From an uncultured Pseudodesulfovibrio sp. (GTDB lineage Bacteria; Desulfobacterota; Desulfovibrionia; Desulfovibrionales; Desulfovibrionaceae): DNA of 64,000 nt. The stretch's first letter is position 1; every line of letters starts with the position of its first letter. The stretch is taken from contig NZ_OY760055.1 in assembly GCF_963662885.1 (NCBI RefSeq), positions 72,001 to 136,000 of the forward strand. The letters run 5' to 3'. Of the stretch, positions 43,725 to 51,513 are shown in pieces. A program made the position numbers and the translations under genes. A model generated the notes under the pieces. It was given only the letters and a program-made list of their open reading frames with translations, did not search any database and was not told the origin of the DNA.

Positions 43725-44057
43725 ATGCGATCAGAGCTGAGCGGATACAGAGTTATGTGGATGATGGTTATGTTTGATTTGCCGGTGGGCACTAAGAAGG
43801 AACGAAAGGCTGCGGGGCTTTTTCGTAAGCATTTGCAGAATCTCGGATTCGAGATGGCCCAGTTTTCCATTTACTACCGGGTGATGGGGAGCAAAGAAGT
43901 GGCAGGGAGGTATATAAGGCAGATTGAGGATAAGGTCCCGGCGGATGGGAGCGTGAACATTCTCACTATCACGGATAAGCAATATGAGAATATGGTTTGT
44001 TTCACCGGTAGGGAAAAGGCCCCACCACCGGAAGTTAAACAACTCACTTTATTCTGA
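43725..44057 (+). CDS. cas2: CRISPR adaptation protein Cas2
   Basis: Structural partner of Cas1: 110 residues from ATG 43725, with GAGAG upstream. A TTG at 43713 overlapping the cas1 stop is a possible alternative. The ferredoxin-like fold opens YRVMWMMVMFDLPVGTKKER with the conserved Asp in FDLP. Later FSIYYRVMGSKEV and GSVNILTITDKQYENMVCF are typical for type II Cas2. It is the last cas gene; 100 bp separate it from the first repeat. Confidence 0.96.
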   Translation: MRSELSGYRVMWMMVMFDLPVGTKKERKAAGLFRKHLQNLGFEMAQFSIYYRVMGSKEVAGRYIRQIEDKVPADGSVNILTITDKQYENMVCFTGREKAPPPEVKQLTLF

Positions 44058-44108
44058 AAAAAAGCGGTTTAGGGAGGGGATTTGTCCACCTGAAAGCCAT
44101 TTCCTCTG

Positions 44109-44160
44109 GCTCTATATCGTATAATCGCCTGTGTATAAGGGCGGTTATACGATATAGAGC
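44109..44160. repeat. Perfect long hairpin fused to the first CRISPR repeat
   Basis: A 21-bp stem (44109-44129 with 44140-44160, one G-U pair) with a ten-base loop TGTGTATAAG. The 3' strand includes the first three bases of repeat 1. Just outside, CCATTTCCTCT (44098-44107 region) complements AGAGGAAATGG inside repeat 1, extending the inverted symmetry. Contains TATAAT on the + strand (44119-44124). This is the array-proximal leader region. Confidence 0.8.
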
Positions 44161-46634
44161 GTAGCAGAAGAGGAAATGGGGTCAAGCCGCAACATCGCCG
44201 ATGGTACCCTCTCTGAGGAAACCAGCGTAGCAGAAGAGGAAATGGGGTCAAGCCGCAACAGACACTCATTGCCAACATAGCCTTGCTCGAGCGTAGCAGA
44301 AGAGGAAATGGGGTCAAGCCGCAACACGGAGACTCATTTGTGGACTCAGGTGGCGAGCGTAGCAGAAGAGGAAATGGGGTCAAGCCGCAACGAACCAAGA
44401 CATGCAATAGTTGTCGTGGTTAGCGTAGCAGAAGAGGAAATGGGGTCAAGCCGCAACACGACTCTTCTGGGTTTTACTCAAACATGGAGCGTAGCAGAAG
44501 AGGAAATGGGGTCAAGCCGCAACTACGGATTTAAGCCGGAAGCCGGTATGCTCAGCGTAGCAGAAGAGGAAATGGGGTCAAGCCGCAACGTGTGCTGAGC
44601 GCTTTCTCTAAACCCATGGAGCGTAGCAGAAGAGGAAATGGGGTCAAGCCGCAACGAGCGGGAACAACAAGCCCGAGCCGCCCAAAGCGTAGCAGAAGAG
44701 GAAATGGGGTCAAGCCGCAACACAAGGCGTTATCGCCTGGGACGCGGTCGTAGCGTAGCAGAAGAGGAAATGGGGTCAAGCCGCAACCGCCGCTGCCGCC
44801 AAGACCATCACTTTCGAAGCGTAGCAGAAGAGGAAATGGGGTCAAGCCGCAACTAGGCGCTCATGGCCATCCCCCTATGCCGGAGCGTAGCAGAAGAGGA
44901 AATGGGGTCAAGCCGCAACGTTTCCGAAGTCCTCGCGAAGCAGGCCAGCAGCGTAGCAGAAGAGGAAATGGGGTCAAGCCGCAACCTTCGAGTCGGGCGA
45001 TGAGCAGGTGCGGCCAGCGTAGCAGAAGAGGAAATGGGGTCAAGCCGCAACGGTACCGTTCAAGTTGCATGAGGGCGAAGTAGCGTAGCAGAAGAGGAAA
45101 TGGGGTCAAGCCGCAACGGCAAGTCTACCGTTGATTATTTTTAGCGGAGCGTAGCAGAAGAGGAAATGGGGTCAAGCCGCAACGCTGTCCGGTGTCTACT
45201 CGTTCCGCGTGAGAGCGTAGCAGAAGAGGAAATGGGGTCAAGCCGCAACCATTGATGATGCTGTAACGAAATTGCTTCGAGCGTAGCAGAAGAGGAAATG
45301 GGGTCAAGCCGCAACTCGAAATCGACAATATCCCCCGCTCGGCCCAGCGTAGCAGAAGAGGAAATGGGGTCAAGCCGCAACGCCGCAATACGGTCGTCCC
45401 TCTCCATCCCTAGCGTAGCAGAAGAGGAAATGGGGTCAAGCCGCAACAGCAACGACGCTTTAACCGCTTAATGTGAAGCGTAGCAGAAGAGGAAATGGGG
45501 TCAAGCCGCAACAAATTCTAAAAATGATAGCGTCCATTTTCGAGCGTAGCAGAAGAGGAAATGGGGTCAAGCCGCAACAAACCAGCTCATACAATAATTG
45601 TCGTGGTTAGCGTAGCAGAAGAGGAAATGGGGTCAAGCCGCAACCAAATTGTCAAGGGCCTCGCCGGAGTCCGCAGCGTAGCAGAAGAGGAAATGGGGTC
45701 AAGCCGCAACCGCCAGTGATGCGCAGGGTCAGCGCAATCTAGCGTAGCAGAAGAGGAAATGGGGTCAAGCCGCAACACCGCCGACAGTGCCAGAGGCATT
45801 GATAGCAGCGTAGCAGAAGAGGAAATGGGGTCAAGCCGCAACGAATTGCAGCCCAAGGCGAACAGGGCTATAAGCGTAGCAGAAGAGGAAATGGGGTCAA
45901 GCCGCAACCGTAGCCTACAACAACCACCTTACCCATCTAGCGTAGCAGAAGAGGAAATGGGGTCAAGCCGCAACAGCCCGTATGCGTTGGGATGCGAACG
46001 CATGAGCGTAGCAGAAGAGGAAATGGGGTCAAGCCGCAACGGGCGGGTTCGGCGACATCACCAAGATTAAAGCGTAGCAGAAGAGGAAATGGGGTCAAGC
46101 CGCAACAAAGAAGGCTGGGTTGTGTACTATGATATGAGCGTAGCAGAAGAGGAAATGGGGTCAAGCCGCAACGATGTTGCAAAGCGAATGATCAAAGAAG
46201 CTAGCGTAGCAGAAGAGGAAATGGGGTCAAGCCGCAACGGACGCGCAGTGGCTGGCCCAGGTGCTGTCAGCGTAGCAGAAGAGGAAATGGGGTCAAGCCG
46301 CAACCGCCGCGAACGTGACCTGGAACGACCCGGCAGCGTAGCAGAGGAGGAAATGGGGTCAAGCCGCAACTCGTCATCTGGATCATCCTCGCCGTCATCG
46401 AGCGTAGCAGAAGAGGAAATGGGGTCAAGCCGCAACCTGCTGTTCGATGAGCACATCGCGGAAAAGAGCGTAGCAGAAGAGGAAATGGGGTCAAGCCGCA
46501 ACGGGCACCGACGAGCAGAGCGGCGTTTGCGGAGCGTAGCAGAAGAGGAAATGGGGTCAAGCCGCAACAGGACGGGCAGATTCGTACCAAGATTTCTTAG
46601 CGTAGCAGAAGAGGAACTGGGGTCAAGTCGTGGG
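44158..46634 (-). CRISPR. Type II-C CRISPR array: 38 repeats, 37 spacers
   Basis: The 36-bp repeat reads AGCGTAGCAGAAGAGGAAAT then GGGGTCAAGCCGCAAC on the + strand. Spacers are 30 bp except spacer 20 (45448-45476, 29 bp). The crRNA strand is assigned as minus (GTTGCGGCTTGACC...) because the tracrRNA anti-repeat pairs with it and because the order resembles the Neisseria II-C repeat. Repeat 33 (46335) has one A-to-G change. The last repeat (46599-46634) is degenerate, ending TCGTGGG instead of CCGCAAC. The reverse-strand repeat ends TGCTACGCT, an extended -10-like motif that may give each repeat a promoter. Spacers 4 and 22 are related. No spacer match to the rest of the window was seen by eye. 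Confidence 0.98.
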
Positions 46635-46649
46635 CCCTCAGGTGGGCCC
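46630..46649. repeat. Right arm-type motif pair
   Basis: GTGGGCCC-TCAG-GTGGGCCC, the same paired octamer and spacing as at 35747-35766. Its first octamer begins inside the degenerate last CRISPR repeat. The following 80 bp up to the right att core are AT-rich without a gene. Confidence 0.65.
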
Positions 46650-46731
46650 TTGGAACCCACCGAGACACCTTGAAGCTACGTGAAGCTACAAAAAATTCAA
46701 TAAAATTAAGTGGTGAAAGCTAGGATTCGCA

Positions 46732-46789
46732 CCTGTCACGCCGGAGGCCGCGAGTTCGAGTCTCGTCGGCTCCGCCACTAAAGATCAAG
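46732..46789. repeat. attR core, 58-bp direct repeat (tRNA-Asp 3' fragment)
   Basis: Identical to 35633-35690. It carries tRNA-Asp from the anticodon arm to GCCA plus 13 bp, but lacks the 5' half, so it is not a working tRNA. The following hairpin (CCCTTACAATTCGTTGTAAGGG) equals that after tRNA-Asp copy 1. Confidence 0.9.
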
Positions 46790-46919
46790 CCCTTACAATT
46801 CGTTGTAAGGGCTTTTTCTTTTGCCTGTTTGCAGTCCAGATATGATGCATGGTATTGGGGGCCTTGTAGATAACCGGAAGTTTCCCGATTTGGTATGCAT
46901 ACTACTTGGAAGGGTGAAC

Positions 46920-47153
46920 ATGGAAAAACTGCTTGTGGTACTCTGTTTCGTCGGGTTTCTCCTTGTGGGGTGTGCGAAGGGGACGGACCCTCAGTTGGTT
47001 GGAGGGGATAGGGATGCACATGGCTGTATTCCGTCTGCAGGATACAGCTGGTGCGCACGAACCAAGCAGTGCGAACGCCCATGGGAGTTGGCTAAGGAAC
47101 ATGGATTTCCCAATACGGCAGAAGGGTTTGCTGCGTTTTGCGCAGGCGAGTAA
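46920..47153 (+). CDS. Small cysteine-rich lipoprotein
   Basis: A 77-residue lipoprotein from ATG 46920 with GGAAGGG upstream. The signal EKLLVVLCFVGFLLVGCAKG has lipobox LVGC. The mature part GGDRDAHGCIPSAGYSWCAR and TKQCERPWELAKEHG, with AAFCAGE at the end, belongs to a common but uncharacterised bacterial lipoprotein type. It lies in the 480-bp segment between two att copies, either as the cargo of a tiny remnant or as original chromosomal DNA. Confidence 0.75.
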   Translation: MEKLLVVLCFVGFLLVGCAKGTDPQLVGGDRDAHGCIPSAGYSWCARTKQCERPWELAKEHGFPNTAEGFAAFCAGE

Positions 47154-47270
47154 AACCTGATTTTTCAAAAGACCTGTTCCGCCGGACAAAGGGCGTCTCG
47201 TTTGAGCCTTGTCACCGATTTTGAAGCGCACCTTTGGTGATGTTTCAATAGGCTGATGGCTGGCATTGTC

Positions 47271-47333
47271 TCACGCCGGAGGCCGCGAGTTCGGGTCTCG
47301 TCGGCTCCGCCACTGGAGATCAAGGACTTCAAG
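47271..47333. repeat. tRNA-Asp-derived att copy 3 with hairpin
   Basis: TCACGCCGGAGGCCGCGAG, then the T-arm with one change (TTCGGGT), CGGCTCCGCCACTGGAGATC and an AAGGACTTCAAG hairpin. About 60 bp are related to attL and its element-type terminator (47326-47358). Confidence 0.8.
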
Positions 47334-47441
47334 ATAGTATCTTGAAGTCCTTTGTCTTTTTGGTGCTCGCACAACAGTCAGAAAAAGCATCCTTACTATG
47401 GTCGATAAGGTTTACTACCCCTATTCGTCAGGGGCTAACGA

Positions 47442-47672
47442 TTAGTCGTCTGCAGTTGCTGGCGGCGGGACCATGCATATGTATCGAGCCTCTGTCCAAG
47501 CTGTATCCTCGTCAATGCCGCCCTTTTTCAATGTGTCCATTTCCCTGCGGGTCATGTTTGCCAGAGCCTGCGCCTGTACCAAGCATTGCTTTTTCCCCAG
47601 GCTTTTCATTTCATCTGGATAGGCTCCTTGCCACATTTTCAGTATTGAATCGACGATTTGCAGATTGGTCAT
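47442..47672 (-). CDS. Small protein sharing a domain with its neighbour
   Basis: A 76-residue protein. GGAGGGAG precedes ATG 47672, strong support for a real gene. The whole protein (NLQIVDSILKMWQGAYPDEM, KKQCLVQAQALANMTRREMD) aligns with the C-terminal domain of the upstream 296-residue protein (IIRWFLNMWNDRFPEEMKQI, ECSKQAYVLAGVVRQQMNSL). It is second in a leftward two-gene operon in the segment bounded by att copies 3 and 4. Function is unknown. Confidence 0.75.
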   Translation of the reverse strand: MTNLQIVDSILKMWQGAYPDEMKSLGKKQCLVQAQALANMTRREMDTLKKGGIDEDTAWTEARYICMVPPPATADD

Positions 47673-47777
47673 TTCTCCCTCCTTGCCTTTGCATTAATGA
47701 TGGACCTTCAGCAACTCACCAAGCATCTATGTTCTTGTTATCTTGTGTGTTCTCAAACAGGAGAAGATATTTAACCC

Positions 47778-48668
47778 TTATTCATAGTCTATTAGATCAT
47801 CGATAAAATCAAAATCACCATCCTCTATCTCCTCTTCTTCGATATAATCTTCACACTCTGGCCCTGCAGGGCCAATCAGGTAGTCTTTTTGAGTCTTTTC
47901 CCAAGCCTCTTTTTCTTCATAATCGTAATACTTGATTAAACTATTCATCTGCTGACGAACGACTCCGGCAAGGACATATGCCTGTTTTGAACACTCCACA
48001 TGTCCGATCTGTTTCATCTCTTCAGGGAAGCGGTCATTCCACATATTCAAGAACCAACGAATGATCTGCTTTTGGGGGATGTGCGTATCTGTCACTTCAT
48101 CCGAGGCGCTTTCGTTTTGATTCAAGTCCGAGTTGCTTTGGAGGGGGTCCATATCAAGCATGCGCCAGATCCTTTCGTAGCCGAAAGCATCAGTATCTGA
48201 ATTGCCAAAACCCTTATTGAAGAGTTTTCTGTGCCTGAGAGCATCATCTGATTTGTCAACAATCTCTGTTACCAAACCATCGTTCAGTGTGAAATCCAGA
48301 ACAGTGTGGTGCGCAGCTGCTGACTGAAAACCCTGATGAACGTAGTATTGGCGATCAAAGTCTTTGAGTAGGCGGATCTGCCCATTGTATGGAACCCTAA
48401 TTTCTAATCCCCTATAGACCCCCTCCTCTGGTGTGATTCCACCTATCTTTGGATACAATCCATCTTTGGCGTTCATATAAACAAATGTCAGGTAGAGGGA
48501 GTCTTCGATAATGCTGCACCCGTAATTGTAGCCACGCCAAAGAGCACTACAATCACTCTGCGTTTCTACCCCCCAATCTGTTGGAGAAAAGATTGCACCA
48601 TTCGAAAGCTCTCCGAGGGCGTAATCCTCGCCACCATAATCAAAAATAATCGGGAATTGTGCTGTCAT
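47778..48668 (-). CDS. Uncharacterised two-domain protein of an att-bounded segment
   Basis: A 296-residue protein from ATG 48668 (GGAG upstream). The N-terminal ~165 residues are beta-rich (FPIIFDYGGEDYALGELSNG, YPKIGGITPEEGVYRGLEIR, DRQYYVHQGFQSAAAHHTVL). The C-terminal helical domain at about 200-270 matches the adjacent 76-residue protein. A very acidic tail follows (EDYIEEEEIEDGDFDFIDDL). No family was recognised. It is divergent from a WYL regulator with a 178-bp shared upstream region, a layout common for accessory and defence modules. Confidence 0.7.
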   Translation of the reverse strand: MTAQFPIIFDYGGEDYALGELSNGAIFSPTDWGVETQSDCSALWRGYNYGCSIIEDSLYLTFVYMNAKDGLYPKIGGITPEEGVYRGLEIRVPYNGQIRLLKDFDRQYYVHQGFQSAAAHHTVLDFTLNDGLVTEIVDKSDDALRHRKLFNKGFGNSDTDAFGYERIWRMLDMDPLQSNSDLNQNESASDEVTDTHIPQKQIIRWFLNMWNDRFPEEMKQIGHVECSKQAYVLAGVVRQQMNSLIKYYDYEEKEAWEKTQKDYLIGPAGPECEDYIEEEEIEDGDFDFIDDLIDYE

Positions 48669-48774
48669 GTTATCTCCGGATTCCAGAAGGTAATGAAAAA
48701 TATTGTTACCTGGCCACAAATCGAGTGTCGTCTAGATTCTTTTCATGTCTGTGGGCCATAATAGTTGACGGGCA

Positions 48775-48791
48775 TTCCAGATTGCGGAATA
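48775..48791. promoter_or_regulatory. Inverted repeat in the divergent upstream region
   Basis: ATTCC-AGATTGC-GGAAT lies just downstream of a TTGACG -35-like hexamer (48764) before the WYL gene. A possible operator for autoregulation. Confidence 0.35.
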
Positions 48792-48846
48792 GCATAAAGA
48801 AAAAATGATTGCATAAAATCAAGTTGATAAAGAAGGCTTAGAAAAT

Positions 48847-49845
48847 ATGCCCCCTAAAAAGGATCCATTCAGTTCTCCGTCTCAAAAGGTGATTAGCCTC
48901 TATAGCCTTCTGATGTTCACGGGAAGGGAGTACTCTTTGGGGCAGCTCTCAAGGGAAATGCATTGCTCCAAGCAAACTGTCATCAGGATGATTGAGCAGA
49001 TTAGCCGAAGCTTGGGCGGGGATGTTGTGAGCCGTTTGGGGGGAGGGGAAAAATACTACAGGATGGCATCCCCGAAAGTCTCGCCGAAGGTTGGTCTTTG
49101 CCCGGAAGAGATTCAGCAGTTGGAGCTATGCAGAGGCATGGTCCTTCACCTCTTGCCTGAAGGAGTACGGGAGCAAGTAAGACATACGATAGCCAAGACT
49201 ACGGCTTTGTTGCCTGACATGAATGGGCGGGAGAGGGCATTTGCTTCAGTTGTGGATGCCCGGATCAAGGGACGGATAGATTACAACCCTCACCAGGAAC
49301 ACATAGCATCGCTTATTCAGGCAATTCAGGATAAAATTGTTTGTGAAGTTACATATCATTCTCCGAGCAATCCCAAAGCGAAGACTTATGCATTCGCCCC
49401 AATGAAAATCATTTCGTATCACGAGGCTCTCTATGTTGCAGGCTGGCGAGTAGAGGATGAAGGTGAGCCTATCCCTCGACATTCAATAAAGCTTGCTGTG
49501 CATCGCTTGAAAAAAGTCATTAGGCAGAAAAGAGGCTTTGATATCGAAATGGATCCAGGGCAAAGGGCCGAGCTTTTTGGTTTCATGAAATTGGATGAGC
49601 TGAAGGTCAAAGTGAAGTTTGATAAGGAGACAGCAAGCTACATCAAAGAACGTCAGTGGAGTGATGACCAATCTATCCGTGAGTTCAAAAACGGGAACCT
49701 GGTCCTTGAGTTCAATGCCCAAAGCATGCCGGAAGTTGTTTCGTGGATCTTGAGCTTTGGAGCACACGCGAAAGTCATGGAGCCCAAGGTGCTTAAAGAC
49801 CAACTTAGATCTGAAGTAGAAGCTCTGGGAGCACTGTACCTTTAA
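48847..49845 (+). CDS. WYL-domain transcriptional regulator
   Basis: A 332-residue regulator. The N-terminal helix-turn-helix of the DeoR/HTH_11 type lies at about 12-65 (VISLYSLLMFTGREYSLGQL, SREMHCSKQTVIRMIEQISR). The WYL domain at about 150-225 has VCEVTYHSPSNPKAKTYAFA, PMKIISYHEALYVAGWRVED and a WCX-like C-terminus. The canonical W-Y-L triplet is changed to L-Y-V in EALYVAGW. WYL proteins bind nucleic acid or nucleotide ligands and often control defence genes. It is divergent from the operon at 48668. Confidence 0.87.
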   Translation: MPPKKDPFSSPSQKVISLYSLLMFTGREYSLGQLSREMHCSKQTVIRMIEQISRSLGGDVVSRLGGGEKYYRMASPKVSPKVGLCPEEIQQLELCRGMVLHLLPEGVREQVRHTIAKTTALLPDMNGRERAFASVVDARIKGRIDYNPHQEHIASLIQAIQDKIVCEVTYHSPSNPKAKTYAFAPMKIISYHEALYVAGWRVEDEGEPIPRHSIKLAVHRLKKVIRQKRGFDIEMDPGQRAELFGFMKLDELKVKVKFDKETASYIKERQWSDDQSIREFKNGNLVLEFNAQSMPEVVSWILSFGAHAKVMEPKVLKDQLRSEVEALGALYL

Positions 49846-49870
49846 ACTTTTGTCAACACTATATATCTGC

Positions 49871-49922
49871 CACGCCGGAGGCCGCGAGTTCGGTTCTCGT
49901 CGGCTCCGCCACTGGAGGTCAA
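49871..49922. repeat. tRNA-Asp-derived att copy 4 with hairpin
   Basis: CACGCCGGAGGCCGCGAGTT, then CGGTTCTCGTCGGCTCCGCC and an AAGGACTTCAAGATA hairpin with TTTGTCTTTT (to 49958). It is nearly identical to copy 3 and its terminator, so 47.33-49.87 kb is a unit bounded by direct repeats. The rest of the gap to 50314 (about 350 bp) shows no supported gene. Confidence 0.8.
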
Positions 49923-50314
49923 GGACTTCAAGATACTATCTTGAAGTCCTTTGTCTTTTGGGTGCGAGCGAAACGGGCCGGACAAATCCGTTGGGTACAG
50001 TGCTTCTTGTTTGGTTAGTAATAGTAGAAGGTTAAGGACTGTGTGTTGCCGACGTTATTGATTCCTTTTGCATGCTGATTTTTTTGGGGGATTATATTAT
50101 GTCTTTCTGGGCATAGTTTGTGTCGGCTGAGCTCAGAATCGTTCTTTTCTCGAGGCCGTTGCCGCATGGGAGGGGAAACCTGCACGAGATGCTGGCGTTT
50201 TTTTGGTGAGGAAAGGTCACGGACGACGTGGAGCCTTTGTACGCAAATTATCGAGCGACGTACTGGTAAAGACAGAGCAAGGCCGTTTTCCCCATTTGGC
50301 ATAGGGAGCGAGGG

Positions 50315-51382
50315 ATGGATATGACAGTTGGTGAGTTGATACGATTCAATGAGTTCCTGGATTCCTCAATAGACCAAACGCAATTAGATGAGGAATTCAT
50401 TGCTTCAAGGCTGGCCGAGCTCGATGGTCTGGCAAAGAAATCCGATGGAACCACTATCCATATACTTGCCTTGAGCTATGCAAAGTTGCTGGAGTTGACC
50501 GTTTTATTGGCTGGGAAATTTGCGGACAATTGCCAGATGGTTGATTTTGGCGACCTTGTGGTGAATCCAAGGCGCGTTGACGTTTGTATTCTGAATGCTG
50601 GATTGATTGCCGAGGAGTTCGGGGTCGCCGACAGTCTCCCGCTGTGGTTCAAGAAAAAAGTGCATGCGCGTATTGGGAGCCGATACGCAGAAGATCTTGG
50701 AAGGATGGTTGTCGATCCCTCTTTGCTTCTTCCTTTTGTGGAAGAAAAGCTGCTGCTTGGAATAGTGAAAAAAGAACGGCGTGTTAGATTGAGCGATCAG
50801 TTTCGGGGTTTCCTCTTTGGTGACGCTCAGTCCGCTTTTTCGTCATGTATTGAAGAGGACAAGCCTGTCGCACAAGATTCTGGCAAAGGACTTGGCTGCG
50901 GCAATGGAAGAGGTGAGTGTCCGGAGATCGCGGCCTGGCTTGCCGACAATACCGTGTTGAATGTCGTTAAGGATAGCGTGAAAAACGATCTTATGAGCGT
51001 GTTGCGTGATGCCTTGTCGGACGACTACCTGACAGCAACCAACAAGAAGTTTGAAAAGGCATTCAATGCGTTGAGCTATCTGAATATCGGAAGGAAAAAT
51101 TCGGTGGATTTCCCCTATGGCGAGGATGTGTCCATAGCCGATTGGGATGAGATCAATCAGACTTTGTGTCATTTCACGCTTGATGGGTATTACATGATCC
51201 AGTCGGAGTTGGATAAGAGCCTTTCCAATTCAACTTACCAAAGTCCTCTTCTGAACAAGCTGGCATACGATTCCTCCATGAGTCAGCACACAGAGATCCC
51301 AAATCATTGCGGACTGTTTCAGCATCATCTGACATACCTCAAGCAATCATTGAGAACCAAGGCCTCGATCCGTTTGCAGTAA
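50315..51382 (+). CDS. Protein of unknown function, low-GC region
   Basis: A 355-residue soluble protein; AGGGAG precedes ATG 50315. Mostly helical and acidic: GELIRFNEFLDSSIDQTQLD, IHILALSYAKLLELTVLLAG, PLLNKLAYDSSMSQHTEIPN. A linker rich in Gly and Cys (GKGLGCGNGRGECPE) splits it at about residue 195. No family was recognised. Base composition is lower in GC than the core genes after it, and it lies just right of the last att copy, so it may be the oldest cargo at this site. Confidence 0.6.
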   Translation: MDMTVGELIRFNEFLDSSIDQTQLDEEFIASRLAELDGLAKKSDGTTIHILALSYAKLLELTVLLAGKFADNCQMVDFGDLVVNPRRVDVCILNAGLIAEEFGVADSLPLWFKKKVHARIGSRYAEDLGRMVVDPSLLLPFVEEKLLLGIVKKERRVRLSDQFRGFLFGDAQSAFSSCIEEDKPVAQDSGKGLGCGNGRGECPEIAAWLADNTVLNVVKDSVKNDLMSVLRDALSDDYLTATNKKFEKAFNALSYLNIGRKNSVDFPYGEDVSIADWDEINQTLCHFTLDGYYMIQSELDKSLSNSTYQSPLLNKLAYDSSMSQHTEIPNHCGLFQHHLTYLKQSLRTKASIRLQ

Positions 51383-51417
51383 TCCGCTGCGAGTCTCGGC
51401 AGTTCCCCCGCTATAGC

Positions 51418-51454
51418 AAAAGGACTTCAGGCAATGCGCCCGAAGTCCTTTTTT
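51418..51454 (+). terminator. Terminator after the unknown gene
   Basis: AAAGGACTTC and GAAGTCCTTT pair, followed by a T-run. It marks the right end of the low-GC region. The stem sequence resembles the GGACTTCAAG hairpins of the att copies. Confidence 0.75.
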
Positions 51455-51513
51455 GCATGTTCAATGAAGGGAAGGGAGGTTCTGTCCGACCCTCCGTTAC
51501 TATGCGCTCAGGG

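Noticed and set aside
44058..44157. A second tracrRNA candidate in the gap between cas2 and the array (AGAGGAAATGG on the minus strand)
   Set aside because: It pairs only with the middle of the repeat and lacks the GCCGCAAC-type part that pairs with the crRNA 5' end. The locus at 39281-39415 has the full anti-repeat, promoter and terminator.
44194..46598. Self-targeting spacers
   Set aside because: Reading the 37 spacers against the window by eye gave no match outside the array; a full genome search is needed to exclude it.
44308..46673. Open reading frames with repeated MGSSRN or LRLDPISSSATL units
   Set aside because: They are translations of the CRISPR repeat, whose 66-bp unit is a multiple of three.
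46732..49922. Further tRNA-Asp genes at 46732, 47271 and 49871
   Set aside because: Only the 3' half is present; D-arm and 5' acceptor strand are missing. They are attachment-site copies.
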